64,000 nucleotides of DNA, from assembly GCA_947503145.1 (NCBI GenBank), contig CANNCP010000001.1:434001-498000 (forward strand), in the 5' to 3' direction. The notes below the pieces were generated by a model. It ran no database searches. It saw only the letters and a program-made list of their open reading frames with translations, and was not told the DNA's origin. Shown piece after piece: positions 17,993 to 26,112 of the stretch. Origin of the DNA: an uncultured Roseovarius sp. (lineage in GTDB: Bacteria > Pseudomonadota > Alphaproteobacteria > Rhodobacterales > Rhodobacteraceae). The translations under genes were made by a program, and so were the position numbers. Numbering within the stretch: position 1 is the first letter of the stretch; every line of letters begins with the position of its first letter.

Positions 17993-18811
17993 ATGGATAT
18001 GGATTTTGTAGCGGAGCGGGGCCTTGTGCTGCTTGGGTGCGGAAAGATGGGATCGGCCATGTTGCAGGGCTGGTTGTCGGGCGGGCTGCCGCCCGCGTCG
18101 GTCTGGGTGATCGACCCCAACCCCACCGACTGGCTGCAGGGCACCGGGGTTCACATCAATGCCGCACTACCCGAGGCGCCGGGCATCGTGCTGATCGCGG
18201 TCAAGCCGCAGATGATGGGCGAAGCCTTGCCTGCGATTGCAGCGATGGGCGGTGGCGGGACGCTGTTCGTCTCGGTCGCGGCGGGCACGTCGATTGCTGC
18301 TTTTGAGGCGGTCCTGGGTGGCAACAGCCCGATCATTCGCGCCATGCCCAACACGCCCGCAGCCGTAGGCCGCGGCATCACCGCCATTGTCGGCAATGAT
18401 CATGCGAATACTGCGCAGATGGATCTGACCGAGACATTGCTGCAGGCGGTGGGGCAGGTCGTGCGGCTGGAAGGCGAGAGCCAGATGGATGCGGTGACGG
18501 GTGTCTCCGGCTCTGGCCCGGCCTATGTGTTTCACATGATCGAGTGTCTGGCGCAGGCTGGCGAGGCACAGGGGCTGTCCCCGGCGCTGGCGATGCAACT
18601 GGCGCAGGCGACAGTGGCGGGCGCCGGTGCACTGGCCGAGGCGGCGGATGAGACCCCGGCGCAACTGCGTGTGAACGTGACCAGCCCCAACGGTACGACG
18701 CAGGCCGGGCTGGAGGTGCTGATGGACGAGGGCAACGGGCTGCCGCCGCTGATGAAAAAAACCGTGGCGGCGGCCGCGAACCGATCGAGGGAACTGCGCG
18801 ATGGCGGGTGA
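17993..18811 (+). CDS. proC: Pyrroline-5-carboxylate reductase
   Basis: The last step of proline biosynthesis, reducing P5C with NAD(P)H. The 272-residue protein has the N-terminal GCGKMGSAMLQGW dinucleotide motif. The C-terminal ProC signature runs AVTGVSGSGPAYVF, then VTSPNGTTQAGLEVL. AAGGGC lies ten bases before the ATG. It overlaps the downstream tRNA-binding protein gene by 11 bases, so the three-gene unit proC-csaA-hydroxyacid dehydrogenase is probably one operon. Confidence 0.95.
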   Translation: MDMDFVAERGLVLLGCGKMGSAMLQGWLSGGLPPASVWVIDPNPTDWLQGTGVHINAALPEAPGIVLIAVKPQMMGEALPAIAAMGGGGTLFVSVAAGTSIAAFEAVLGGNSPIIRAMPNTPAAVGRGITAIVGNDHANTAQMDLTETLLQAVGQVVRLEGESQMDAVTGVSGSGPAYVFHMIECLAQAGEAQGLSPALAMQLAQATVAGAGALAEAADETPAQLRVNVTSPNGTTQAGLEVLMDEGNGLPPLMKKTVAAAANRSRELRDGG

Positions 18812-19142
18812 GATTTCTTTTGATGACTTTCTCAAGGTGGATATTCGCGTGGGCCGAGTGACCCGCGCCGAGCCGTTTCCGGAGGCACGCAAACCGGCAA
18901 TCAAGATGTGGATCGACTTTGGCCCCGAGATCGGGACACGCAAGACCTCGGCGCAGGTGACGGCGCATTACACACCAGAGACGCTGGTGGGCCGTCAGGT
19001 CATGGGGGTGGTGAACTTCCCCCCCCGCCAGATCGGCCCGTTCATGTCCGAAGTGCTGGTGCTGGGTCTGCCCGACGCGCAGGACGAGATCGTGCTCTTG
19101 TGTCCCGAACAGGACGTTCCCGAGGGAGGGCGGATGCATTGA
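18801..19142 (+). CDS. CsaA-like tRNA-binding domain protein
   Basis: A 113-residue stand-alone tRNA-binding (OB-fold) protein of the CsaA/YgjH type: FDDFLKVDIRVGRV at the start, then RKTSAQVTAHYTPETLVGRQV and VVNFPPRQIGPFMSEVLVLG. Such proteins bind tRNA as dimers, and B. subtilis CsaA has secretion-chaperone activity. It overlaps proC upstream and the hydroxyacid dehydrogenase downstream. Confidence 0.88.
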   Translation: MAGEISFDDFLKVDIRVGRVTRAEPFPEARKPAIKMWIDFGPEIGTRKTSAQVTAHYTPETLVGRQVMGVVNFPPRQIGPFMSEVLVLGLPDAQDEIVLLCPEQDVPEGGRMH

Positions 19143-20092
19143 CCCGCGTCTTTCTGACCCGGCCCTTGCCCGCACGGGTGATCGAGGCGGCCGAAGCCGC
19201 GTTCGAGGTCGAAGTGCGCCAGAGCACCAAGCCGATGAAGCCGGCAGAGATGCGCGCGGCCCTCGCGCTCTATGATGGGGTGCTGGCGACGCTGGGTGAC
19301 CGGTTCGATGCCGGGATACTTGAAGAGGGCAACCATCGCTGCAAGGTGCTGGCGAATTTCGGCGTCGGCTATAACCATATCGACGTGGACGCGGCACGCG
19401 CCTGCGGGATCACGGTGACCAATACGCCCGGTGCAGTGACCGACGCCACCGCCGATATTGCGCTGACGCTGATGCTGATGAGTGCGCGGCGCACCGGCGA
19501 GGGCGAGCGGCTGGTGCGGGCAGGCAAGTGGGAGGGCTGGCACCCGACGCAGATGCTGGGCCTGCACATGAGCGGCAAGACCGTTGGCATCATTGGCATG
19601 GGCCGGATCGGCCAGGCGATCGCCCGGCGCTGTCATTTCGGGTTCGGCATGGAGGTGATCTATGTGAACCGGTCCGAGAAGACGCTCGATTTCAAGGCAC
19701 ATCGGATGGAGGACATGGTATCGCTGGCCAAGGCGGCCGATTTTGTGGTGATTGCCGTGCCGGGCGGTACTGAGACGCATCACCTGATCGGCACTGAGAT
19801 GTTTCATGCGATGCAGGAGCATGCCTATCTCATCAATATTTCGCGCGGTGACGTGGTGAAGGAAAGCGCGCTGATCTCGGCGCTGGAACGGGGACGGATC
19901 GCGGGCGCGGGGCTGGATGTCTACGAGCATGAGCCGCGTGTGCCCGACGCCCTGCTGGCGCGCGACGATGTGGTGTTGCTGCCGCACCTGGGCACCAACG
20001 CGCTGGAGGTCCGCGAGGCAATGGGGGTGATCGCGGTGGAAAACCTGCGCGCCTTCTTTGACGGTGCCGCGCCGCCCAATGCGGTGACCTGA
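19139..20092 (+). CDS. D-2-hydroxyacid dehydrogenase (glycerate/hydroxypyruvate type)
   Basis: 317 residues of the D-isomer-specific 2-hydroxyacid dehydrogenase family. The NAD-binding GIIGMGRIGQAIARR motif is near 150-165. The catalytic Arg (SRGDVV, about 235), Glu (YEHEP, about 263) and His (PHLGTN, about 282) are present. The start is a TTG in an ATTGA overlap with the preceding stop, with GAGGG upstream. The close relatives I know reduce glyoxylate or hydroxypyruvate, so a role in C2/C3 metabolism is likely. Confidence 0.88.
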   Translation: MTRVFLTRPLPARVIEAAEAAFEVEVRQSTKPMKPAEMRAALALYDGVLATLGDRFDAGILEEGNHRCKVLANFGVGYNHIDVDAARACGITVTNTPGAVTDATADIALTLMLMSARRTGEGERLVRAGKWEGWHPTQMLGLHMSGKTVGIIGMGRIGQAIARRCHFGFGMEVIYVNRSEKTLDFKAHRMEDMVSLAKAADFVVIAVPGGTETHHLIGTEMFHAMQEHAYLINISRGDVVKESALISALERGRIAGAGLDVYEHEPRVPDALLARDDVVLLPHLGTNALEVREAMGVIAVENLRAFFDGAAPPNAVT

Positions 20093-20133
20093 GCCAGGCC
20101 GCGTGGCTTGCGTTTCAATCTGGAATTGGCTGT

Positions 20134-21117
20134 TCACCCCGTCCGGGCCTGCCGTCGTAGCGCTGTGGGCGCACGGCCATAGCGTCTGCGCATCGCGCGG
20201 GCCATCGCGGCGGGCGATTCGTAGCCGCAACGCACGGCGATTTCGGCCACGCTCAGCTGTGTGCCACCCAGCAGCTTGCGTGCCTCCGACAGGCGCAAAT
20301 GGCGATAGACCGTGCCGGGCGGTGCCCCCAATGCCCGCCGGAACCGGCGGTCGAGCGTGCGGGGCTGGCAGGTCAGGCGGTGCGCCAGTGCGATCAGGCT
20401 CAGCGGGCGTTCCACATGGTCGCGCATCAGGCCGACCGCGCGGCGCACCAGCGGATCACCGCCCTGGCCGCGCGCCGCTGCATCCTGCGGTGGGCTGCGT
20501 TCGTTGCCATGCATGAACTGATCCTCGACATCGAGCCGCGTGGCCATGCCGGCATGTTGTGCGATCAGGTCCAGCGTCAGATCAAAAGCCGACATCGCGC
20601 CGGCGCAGGTGATCACCGGCCCGTCGCGCACGGCGCGGGCGCGCTCTACCTCGACCTCCAGGAACTGCTCGGAAAAGCTGTCCAGCATGTCCCAATGCAG
20701 CGTCGCGCGCCGCCCGTTCAGCAGCCCGGCCGCCGCCATCAGCCACGGGCCTGCATCCAGCCCGATCACCGTGCCCGCGCGGCCTGCCGCGCGCCGCAGC
20801 GCCTGCCGGGTGGCGCCGTTGTCGTGGCGCAGATGATCATAGCTGGCATGCACAAACAGGTAATCCCACCGGCCCATTTCAGCCAGCGCCGCCGCGAGCG
20901 CGTCGTGCGGCAACACCTGAATGCCGCTGGATGATTGCGCCGCCGCGCCGTCCAGCGTCAGGATTCGCCAGTCGAACAACCTTGTATACGCCACGTCATT
21001 GGCGGCGCGCAGCGGCTCGATGCAATTGCTGAGGCACAGGTTCGAGAACCGATCGAAAACGAGAAAGGCGATGGTGATCGGGGCCGCGTGCGCTTTTGTC
21101 CATTTCTGCATCATCAT
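20134..21117 (-). CDS. GlxA-family AraC-type regulator (CdhR-like)
   Basis: 327 residues: an N-terminal DJ-1/PfpI-like domain (about 15-200, starting TIAFLVFDRFSNLCLSNCIEPLRAAN) and a C-terminal AraC helix-turn-helix pair (about 225-320, CGYESPAAMARAMRRRYG). In Pseudomonas the related CdhR activates carnitine catabolism. It is divergent from the carnitine-degrading genes, which supports the same role here, but the inducer is inferred only from context. Confidence 0.8.
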   Translation of the reverse strand: MMMQKWTKAHAAPITIAFLVFDRFSNLCLSNCIEPLRAANDVAYTRLFDWRILTLDGAAAQSSSGIQVLPHDALAAALAEMGRWDYLFVHASYDHLRHDNGATRQALRRAAGRAGTVIGLDAGPWLMAAAGLLNGRRATLHWDMLDSFSEQFLEVEVERARAVRDGPVITCAGAMSAFDLTLDLIAQHAGMATRLDVEDQFMHGNERSPPQDAAARGQGGDPLVRRAVGLMRDHVERPLSLIALAHRLTCQPRTLDRRFRRALGAPPGTVYRHLRLSEARKLLGGTQLSVAEIAVRCGYESPAAMARAMRRRYGRAPTALRRQARTG

Positions 21118-21191
21118 TGCCCATTACGGTACATTGCGCGCACCGTCCAGCACGCTAGCCTCAGGTCAGAAAAACACCGGAGGATTGCCTG

Positions 21192-22106
21192 ATGCCCTTG
21201 ACCATGAACCGCGAGGTTTTCATCACCTGTGCCGTGACCGGATCGGGCGGCACGCAGGATCGCAGCCCGCACGTGCCGCGCAGCCCGCAGCAGATCGCTG
21301 ACAGCGCCATCGCGGCGGCCAGGGCGGGTGCGGCGGTGGTGCATTGCCACGTGCGCGACCCCGAGACAGGCGCGCCCAGCCGCGATCCGGGGATGTTCCG
21401 CGAAGTGACCGACCTGATTCGTGCGTCGGATACGGATGTGGTTCTGAACCTGACTGCCGGGATGGGCGGCGACATGATTTTTGGCGATCCCGAGACCCCG
21501 CTGCCGTTAAGCGCCAAGGGCACGGACATGGCTGGCGCGACCGAGCGTGTGGCCCATGTGGCCGAATGCCTGCCCGAGATCTGCACGCTCGACTGTGGCA
21601 CCATGAACTTTGCCGAGGCAGATTACGTCATGACCAACACGCCGGGCATGCTGACAGCGATGGGCCGGATGATGACCGAACTGGGCGTAAAGCCCGAGAT
21701 CGAGGCGTTCGATACCGGCCATCTGTGGTACGCCAAGCAGCTTGTCGCGGATGGCGTGCTGGAGCCCGACGCGCTGGTGCAGCTCTGCATGGGGGTGCCG
21801 TGGGGCGCGCCGAACGACCTCAATACCTTTATGGCGATGGTAAACAACATCCCGGCTGACTGGAACTGGTCGGCCTTTTCGCTGGGCCGCGACCAGATGG
21901 CCTATGTCGCGGCTTCGGTGCTGGCGGGCGGCAACGTGCGCGTCGGGCTGGAAGACAACCTGATGCTGGATCGCGGCGTGCTGGCCGAGAACCACCAGCT
22001 GGTGACGCGCGCGGTGGAAATCATCGAACGCCTCGGCGCGCGAGTCATCGGCCCCGAAGAGGTGCGCAAGAAGCTGAACCTGACCAAACGGATGCCAAAA
22101 GGGTGA
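21192..22106 (+). CDS. BKACE-family 3-dehydrocarnitine cleavage enzyme
   Basis: 304 residues of the beta-keto acid cleavage family (DUF849). The zinc-binding HCHVRDPETG motif (near 50) and the family's TGMGGD and GVPWG-type segments are present. Such an enzyme would react 3-dehydrocarnitine with acetyl-CoA to give betainyl-CoA and acetoacetate. The adjacent carnitine dehydrogenase-thioesterase makes this substrate very likely. The ATG has GGAGGATT eight bases upstream. First gene of the putative catabolic operon. Confidence 0.85.
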   Translation: MPLTMNREVFITCAVTGSGGTQDRSPHVPRSPQQIADSAIAAARAGAAVVHCHVRDPETGAPSRDPGMFREVTDLIRASDTDVVLNLTAGMGGDMIFGDPETPLPLSAKGTDMAGATERVAHVAECLPEICTLDCGTMNFAEADYVMTNTPGMLTAMGRMMTELGVKPEIEAFDTGHLWYAKQLVADGVLEPDALVQLCMGVPWGAPNDLNTFMAMVNNIPADWNWSAFSLGRDQMAYVAASVLAGGNVRVGLEDNLMLDRGVLAENHQLVTRAVEIIERLGARVIGPEEVRKKLNLTKRMPKG

Positions 22107-22468
22107 GGGGCGCGGTAATCTTCCTCGCCTTGGCGCTGCCCTGCGCCGCGATGGCAGAGCCGTGGCATGGCGACTGGGCGCTTGATCCTGAATGGTGTGT
22201 CAATGCGGACCAAATCGGAGAAGTCAGCCCCGGCCCACTCCGTTGGAGCGCCGAAGCCATGATTGGCGGTGAGAACAACTGCAAGATTACACAAACTGTG
22301 CCGCTCGGACATGGCGCGACTCGGCTTGCGCTTACGTGTGAAGCCGAGGGCGATAGCTATGAAGATCATCAATTCTTGATGGTGCACGGGGATCGGCTCT
22401 GGGTTTGGTATGCGGCAGGCGAGTTCAAAGACGCCGAAATGGTAGAGTTTTACCGGTGCCCGGCATGA
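22103..22468 (+). CDS. Secreted small protein, four cysteines
   Basis: 121 residues starting at a GTG that overlaps the previous stop (GTGA). Residues 1-18 form a signal peptide ending AMA-EP; the mature part has four Cys (WCVN, NNCK, LTCE, YRCP) that could make two disulfides in the periplasm. I do not recognise a family. It overlaps the SDR gene downstream (ATGA), so it is embedded in the carnitine operon. Its codon use is less GC-rich than its neighbours. Confidence 0.65.
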   Translation: MRGAVIFLALALPCAAMAEPWHGDWALDPEWCVNADQIGEVSPGPLRWSAEAMIGGENNCKITQTVPLGHGATRLALTCEAEGDSYEDHQFLMVHGDRLWVWYAAGEFKDAEMVEFYRCPA

Positions 22469-23232
22469 GCCGCCGGGTTTTGATCACAGCAGGCGCGTCG
22501 GGCATCGGTCTGGGTCTAGCCCGGCGGTTCGCGGCGCAAGGGGACCAGGTGGCAATCTGCGACGCCGATGCTGTGGCAGTGGCAGGCATGGCCGACACGC
22601 TGCCCGACGTGATCGCCGAAGTGGCCGATGTCACGGACGAAGCACAGATGACCGCGTTTCTCGGCCGGGTCGAGGCAGCCTGGGGCGGCGTCGACGTGGT
22701 CTGCGCCAATGCCGGCACCGGTGGGCCGGCGGGCCGGATCGAAGATCTGGATTATGCCGCGTGGCAGGCCTGTATCGGCGTCAATCTGCACGGCGCATTC
22801 CTGACCTGCCGCTGGGCCGCGCGGCTGATGCGCGCCCAGGGGGCGGGGGCGATCATTATCACCTCATCCACGGCCGGGCTGTTTGGCTATCCGCTGCGGT
22901 CGCCCTATGCGTCCGCGAAATGGGCGCTCAACGGCCTGACCAAGACGCTGGCGTCGGAGCTCGGCCCCGCAGGCGTGCGTGTCAACGCGATCTGCCCCGG
23001 CGCAGTCGAGGGCGAGCGCATGGACCGCGTCGTAGCGATGGAGGCCAGGGCCGGCGGACGCAGCGAGGACGAAGTGCGCGCCAGCTATGTCACGGGTGTG
23101 AGCATGCGTACTTGGGTGAATGTTGATGACCTGGCCGACATGGTGCTGTTCCTCGCCTCCCCCGCCGCGAGCAAGGTTTCGGGCCAGATCATCGCGGTCG
23201 ATGGCCACACCGACAGCCTGGTGCCGTCATGA
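22465..23232 (+). CDS. SDR-family oxidoreductase
   Basis: 255-residue short-chain dehydrogenase with the N-terminal TAGASGIGLGLARR cofactor motif, NAG (ANAGTGGP), catalytic Ser in TSSTAG and the Tyr-x3-Lys pair in PYASAKWAL. The start overlaps the upstream stop by four bases. Within a carnitine cluster it could oxidise D-carnitine or handle 3-hydroxybutyrate/acetoacetate, but the sequence does not decide this. Confidence 0.82.
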   Translation: MSRRVLITAGASGIGLGLARRFAAQGDQVAICDADAVAVAGMADTLPDVIAEVADVTDEAQMTAFLGRVEAAWGGVDVVCANAGTGGPAGRIEDLDYAAWQACIGVNLHGAFLTCRWAARLMRAQGAGAIIITSSTAGLFGYPLRSPYASAKWALNGLTKTLASELGPAGVRVNAICPGAVEGERMDRVVAMEARAGGRSEDEVRASYVTGVSMRTWVNVDDLADMVLFLASPAASKVSGQIIAVDGHTDSLVPS

Positions 23233-23296
23233 TCGGCCCCCGCTTTGCGCTCTTTGCGGCCCAATCAAATACTGTGATCAACCAAGGTAGACTGAC

Positions 23297-24712
23297 ATGA
23301 CCCAGACAGCATCCATCATTGGCGGCGGCATCATCGGCGGCGGCTGGGCCGCGCGGTTTGCGCTGAACGGTTGGAACGTTCGTATCTACGACCCAGACCC
23401 GGAGGCCGAGCGCAAGATCGGCGCGCTGATGGACAACGCCCGTCGCGCCCTGCCCATGCTGCTTGATACCGCGATGCCCGCCGAAGGCACGGTCACGTTC
23501 TGCGACACGCTGGAGGCAGCGGCGACGGGGGCGGCGCTGATTGTCGAGGCGGTGCCGGAGCGCACCGAGATCAAGCACAAGGTCTATGCCCAGATCGAGA
23601 CGGTGAACACCGATGGTATCATCGCCTCATCCACCTCGGGTATCATGCCGACCGAGCTGCAATCGCAGATGGCCCATCCCGGACGGCTGATCGTCGCGCA
23701 CCCGTTCAACCCGGTCTATCTGCTGCCGCTGGTCGAACTGGTCGCGGGCGCGCAGACCGACCCCGCCATGATCGAGAGCGCCAAGGAGATCTACGCCGGT
23801 CTCGGCATGTACCCGCTGCATTGCCGCGTCGAGATCGAGGGGTTTCTGAGCGACCGCCTGCAAGAGGCGCTGTGGCGCGAGGCGCTGTGGCTGCTGCATG
23901 ACGACGTCGCCACGGCGGATGAGATCGACGCCGCCATTGCCTATGGGCCGGGCCTTCGCTGGGCGCAGATGGGCACGATGCAGACCTTTCACCTGGCGGG
24001 CGGCGAGGGCGGCATGCGCGCCATGCTGGCGATGTTCGGGCCTTGTCTCAAATGGCCGTGGACCAAGCTGATGGATGTGCCGGACCTTACCGACGATTTC
24101 GTGAACAAGGTCGGCGATCAGTGCGATGCGCAGGCCGGAACGCTTGGCCCGCGCGATCTGGAACGCATCCGGGACAACAACCTCATCGGCATCATCCGCT
24201 CGCTCAAGCAAGGCGATTGGGGGGCCGGTGCCGTGGCGCGTGCCCACGAGCGCGCCCTGCGCCCGCTACCTGATGCGGCAGCGGCGGCGCTGGTCTCGCA
24301 GGACCGCGTCATCCCGATAGACTGGACCGATATGAACGGCCACATGAACGAAGGCCGCTATGGGCAGATATTCTCGGATGCGGCCGAAACGGTCATGGCG
24401 GTGGTCGGCGCGGATGATGACTATGTCGCGGCGGGGCAGAGCTACTTCACCGTTGAGACGACGATCAAATACCTGATGGAAACCCACGCGGGCGAACGTG
24501 TGCAGGTCCGCAGCCGCGTGACCGACGGCGCAGGCAAGAAGCTCCGCTGTTTTCACGAGATGGTCCGTAGCGCGGATGGTGAAATCCTCGCCACCTGCGA
24601 CCAGTTGATGCTGCATGTCAGCCTGGAGACCCGCCGCACCTGCACGCCGGGCCCGCAGGTGGCCGCAAGACTTGCAGCACTCGCCGCGGCGCATGAAGGA
24701 AAAAATCCATGA
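23297..24712 (+). CDS. lcdH: L-carnitine dehydrogenase fused to betainyl-CoA thioesterase
   Basis: 471 residues. The N-terminal part (about 1-310) is a 3-hydroxyacyl-CoA dehydrogenase-type carnitine dehydrogenase: GGGIIGGGWAARFALNGW binding NAD, and catalytic His in AHPFNPVYLLPLVELV. The C-terminal part (about 325-455) is a hotdog thioesterase (DWTDMNGHMNEGRYGQIF). The fusion is known for carnitine dehydrogenases. The first half makes 3-dehydrocarnitine; the second hydrolyses the betainyl-CoA released by the BKACE enzyme. The stop overlaps the next gene by four bases. Confidence 0.88.
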   Translation: MTQTASIIGGGIIGGGWAARFALNGWNVRIYDPDPEAERKIGALMDNARRALPMLLDTAMPAEGTVTFCDTLEAAATGAALIVEAVPERTEIKHKVYAQIETVNTDGIIASSTSGIMPTELQSQMAHPGRLIVAHPFNPVYLLPLVELVAGAQTDPAMIESAKEIYAGLGMYPLHCRVEIEGFLSDRLQEALWREALWLLHDDVATADEIDAAIAYGPGLRWAQMGTMQTFHLAGGEGGMRAMLAMFGPCLKWPWTKLMDVPDLTDDFVNKVGDQCDAQAGTLGPRDLERIRDNNLIGIIRSLKQGDWGAGAVARAHERALRPLPDAAAAALVSQDRVIPIDWTDMNGHMNEGRYGQIFSDAAETVMAVVGADDDYVAAGQSYFTVETTIKYLMETHAGERVQVRSRVTDGAGKKLRCFHEMVRSADGEILATCDQLMLHVSLETRRTCTPGPQVAARLAALAAAHEGKNP

Positions 24713-25869
24713 ATTTCGGACTGACCGACGAACAGGAAATGATCGTCTCGACCGTGCGCAGCTTCGTTGAAAAGGAGATCTACCCGCATGAGGCCGAGGT
24801 TGAACGTACCGGCGAAGTGCCCGGCGAGGTGGCCGAGCGGATCAAGAGCAAGACGATGGAACTGGGCTTTTACGCCTGTAACTTCCCCCAAGAGGTGGGT
24901 GGCGCGGGCCTGAGCCACCTCGAATTCGCACTGGTCGAGCGTGAACTGGGACGCGGCAGCATGGCGCTTAACCACTTCTTTGGCCGCCCGCAGAATATCC
25001 TGATGGCCTGCGAGGGCGAGCAGCGCGAGCGCTACCTGCTGCCTGCCGTGCGTGGCGAGCGGATGGATGCGCTGGCGATGACCGAACCGGGTGCGGGATC
25101 GGACGTGCGGGGCATGAAATGCAGCGCCCGGCGTGATGGCGGCGACTGGGTACTGAATGGCACCAAGCATTTCATATCAGGCGCCGATCACGCGGATTTC
25201 ATCATCGTCTTTGTCGCCACCGGCGAGGACGACACGCCCAAGGGACCAAAGAAGCGCATCACCACATTCCTCGTGGATCGCGGCACGCCGGGCTTTACCA
25301 TCCGCGACGGATACAAATCCGTCAGCCACCGCGGCTACAAGAACATGATCCTCGAATTCGACGATTGCCGCCTGCCAGATGCACAGGTGCTGGGCGAGGT
25401 CGATGGCGGCTTTGCGGTGATGAACGAATGGCTTTATGCCACGCGCATCACCGTCGCCACCATGTCCGTGGGCCGTGCGCGCCGGTGCTTTGAGATGGGC
25501 CTGGCCTACGCCGCCGAGCGGCAGCAGTTCGGCCAGCCGATCGGCAAGTTTCAGGGTGTCGGCTTTCAACTCGCCGACATGATCACCGAGATTGATGCCG
25601 CCGATTTCCTCACCCTCGCCTCTGCCTGGAGATTGGATCAGGGCCTGCCTGCCAACCGCGAGATTGCGAGCGCCAAGCTCTACGCCACCGAAATGCTGGC
25701 GCGGGTCACCGATGCGACGCTGCAGATCTATGGCGGCATGGGGCTGATGGATGATTTCCCGATCGAGCGGTTCTGGCGTGATGCACGGGTCGAGCGTATC
25801 TGGGACGGCACCTCCGAGATCCAGCGCCACATCATCAGTCGCGAGATGCTGCGACCCCTGGGCGCGTAA
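24709..25869 (+). CDS. Acyl-CoA dehydrogenase (probable gamma-butyrobetainyl-CoA)
   Basis: 386 residues, a standard acyl-CoA dehydrogenase: FAD contacts in MTEPGAGSDVRG, the QFGQPIGKFQGVGFQLADM region, and the C-terminal IWDGTSEIQRHIISRE. The residue before GTS, often the catalytic Glu in this family, is Asp here. With carnitine dehydrogenase upstream and a CaiD-like hydratase downstream, oxidation of gamma-butyrobetainyl-CoA to crotonobetainyl-CoA is the best guess. Confidence 0.85.
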   Translation: MNFGLTDEQEMIVSTVRSFVEKEIYPHEAEVERTGEVPGEVAERIKSKTMELGFYACNFPQEVGGAGLSHLEFALVERELGRGSMALNHFFGRPQNILMACEGEQRERYLLPAVRGERMDALAMTEPGAGSDVRGMKCSARRDGGDWVLNGTKHFISGADHADFIIVFVATGEDDTPKGPKKRITTFLVDRGTPGFTIRDGYKSVSHRGYKNMILEFDDCRLPDAQVLGEVDGGFAVMNEWLYATRITVATMSVGRARRCFEMGLAYAAERQQFGQPIGKFQGVGFQLADMITEIDAADFLTLASAWRLDQGLPANREIASAKLYATEMLARVTDATLQIYGGMGLMDDFPIERFWRDARVERIWDGTSEIQRHIISREMLRPLGA

Positions 25870-25890
25870 AAGTTATGGTGGGATCAAGAG

Positions 25891-25930
25891 TCTTCTTGCC
25901 TTCGGCGAGGATATTTCATGCAAGAAGAAA
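25891..25930 (-). repeat. Structured repeat family 2, copy C
   Basis: On the minus strand: TTCTTCTTGC, three bases, AAATATCCT, GCCGAAGGCAAGAA. Copy D (26051-26090) shares every one of these parts in the opposite orientation. TCTTCTTG and CAAGAAGA at the ends can also pair. A G/C hairpin follows at 25931-25955. Confidence 0.65.
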
Positions 25931-26050
25931 AGGGGGGAGCCACCTGGCCCCCCCTCGCGAAGAGGTCGTGACTCTTCTCCTTGCACGGTCATCGGCGTCC
26001 CCGCCTGTACCGTATCTCCATCCTCGGTAAAGATGATTAAGAAACCGTAT

Positions 26051-26090
26051 CTTCTTCTTGCTCCAAATATCCTGGCCGAAGGCAGGAAAT
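26051..26090 (+). repeat. Structured repeat family 2, copy D
   Basis: CTTCTTCTTGCTCC, AAATATCCT, GGCCGAAGGCAGGAA on the plus strand, 22 bases before the start of the CoA synthetase gene. It is the inverted partner of copy C and shares the first box with copies A and B. Confidence 0.65.
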
Positions 26091-26112
26091 CTCTTTTGTT
26101 GGACCGTTTGAC

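Larger units (their letters stand above)
25870..26112. other. Intergenic gap in the carnitine cluster with an inverted repeat pair
   Basis: 243 bases between the acyl-CoA dehydrogenase and the CoA synthetase. It contains two copies of repeat family 2 in opposite orientation (C and D) flanking about 120 bases that hold a strong hairpin (25931-25955: AGGGGGG and CCCCCCT, with an inner GCC/GGC). The remaining sequence shows no gene. The gap may split the cluster into two transcripts. Confidence 0.5.
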
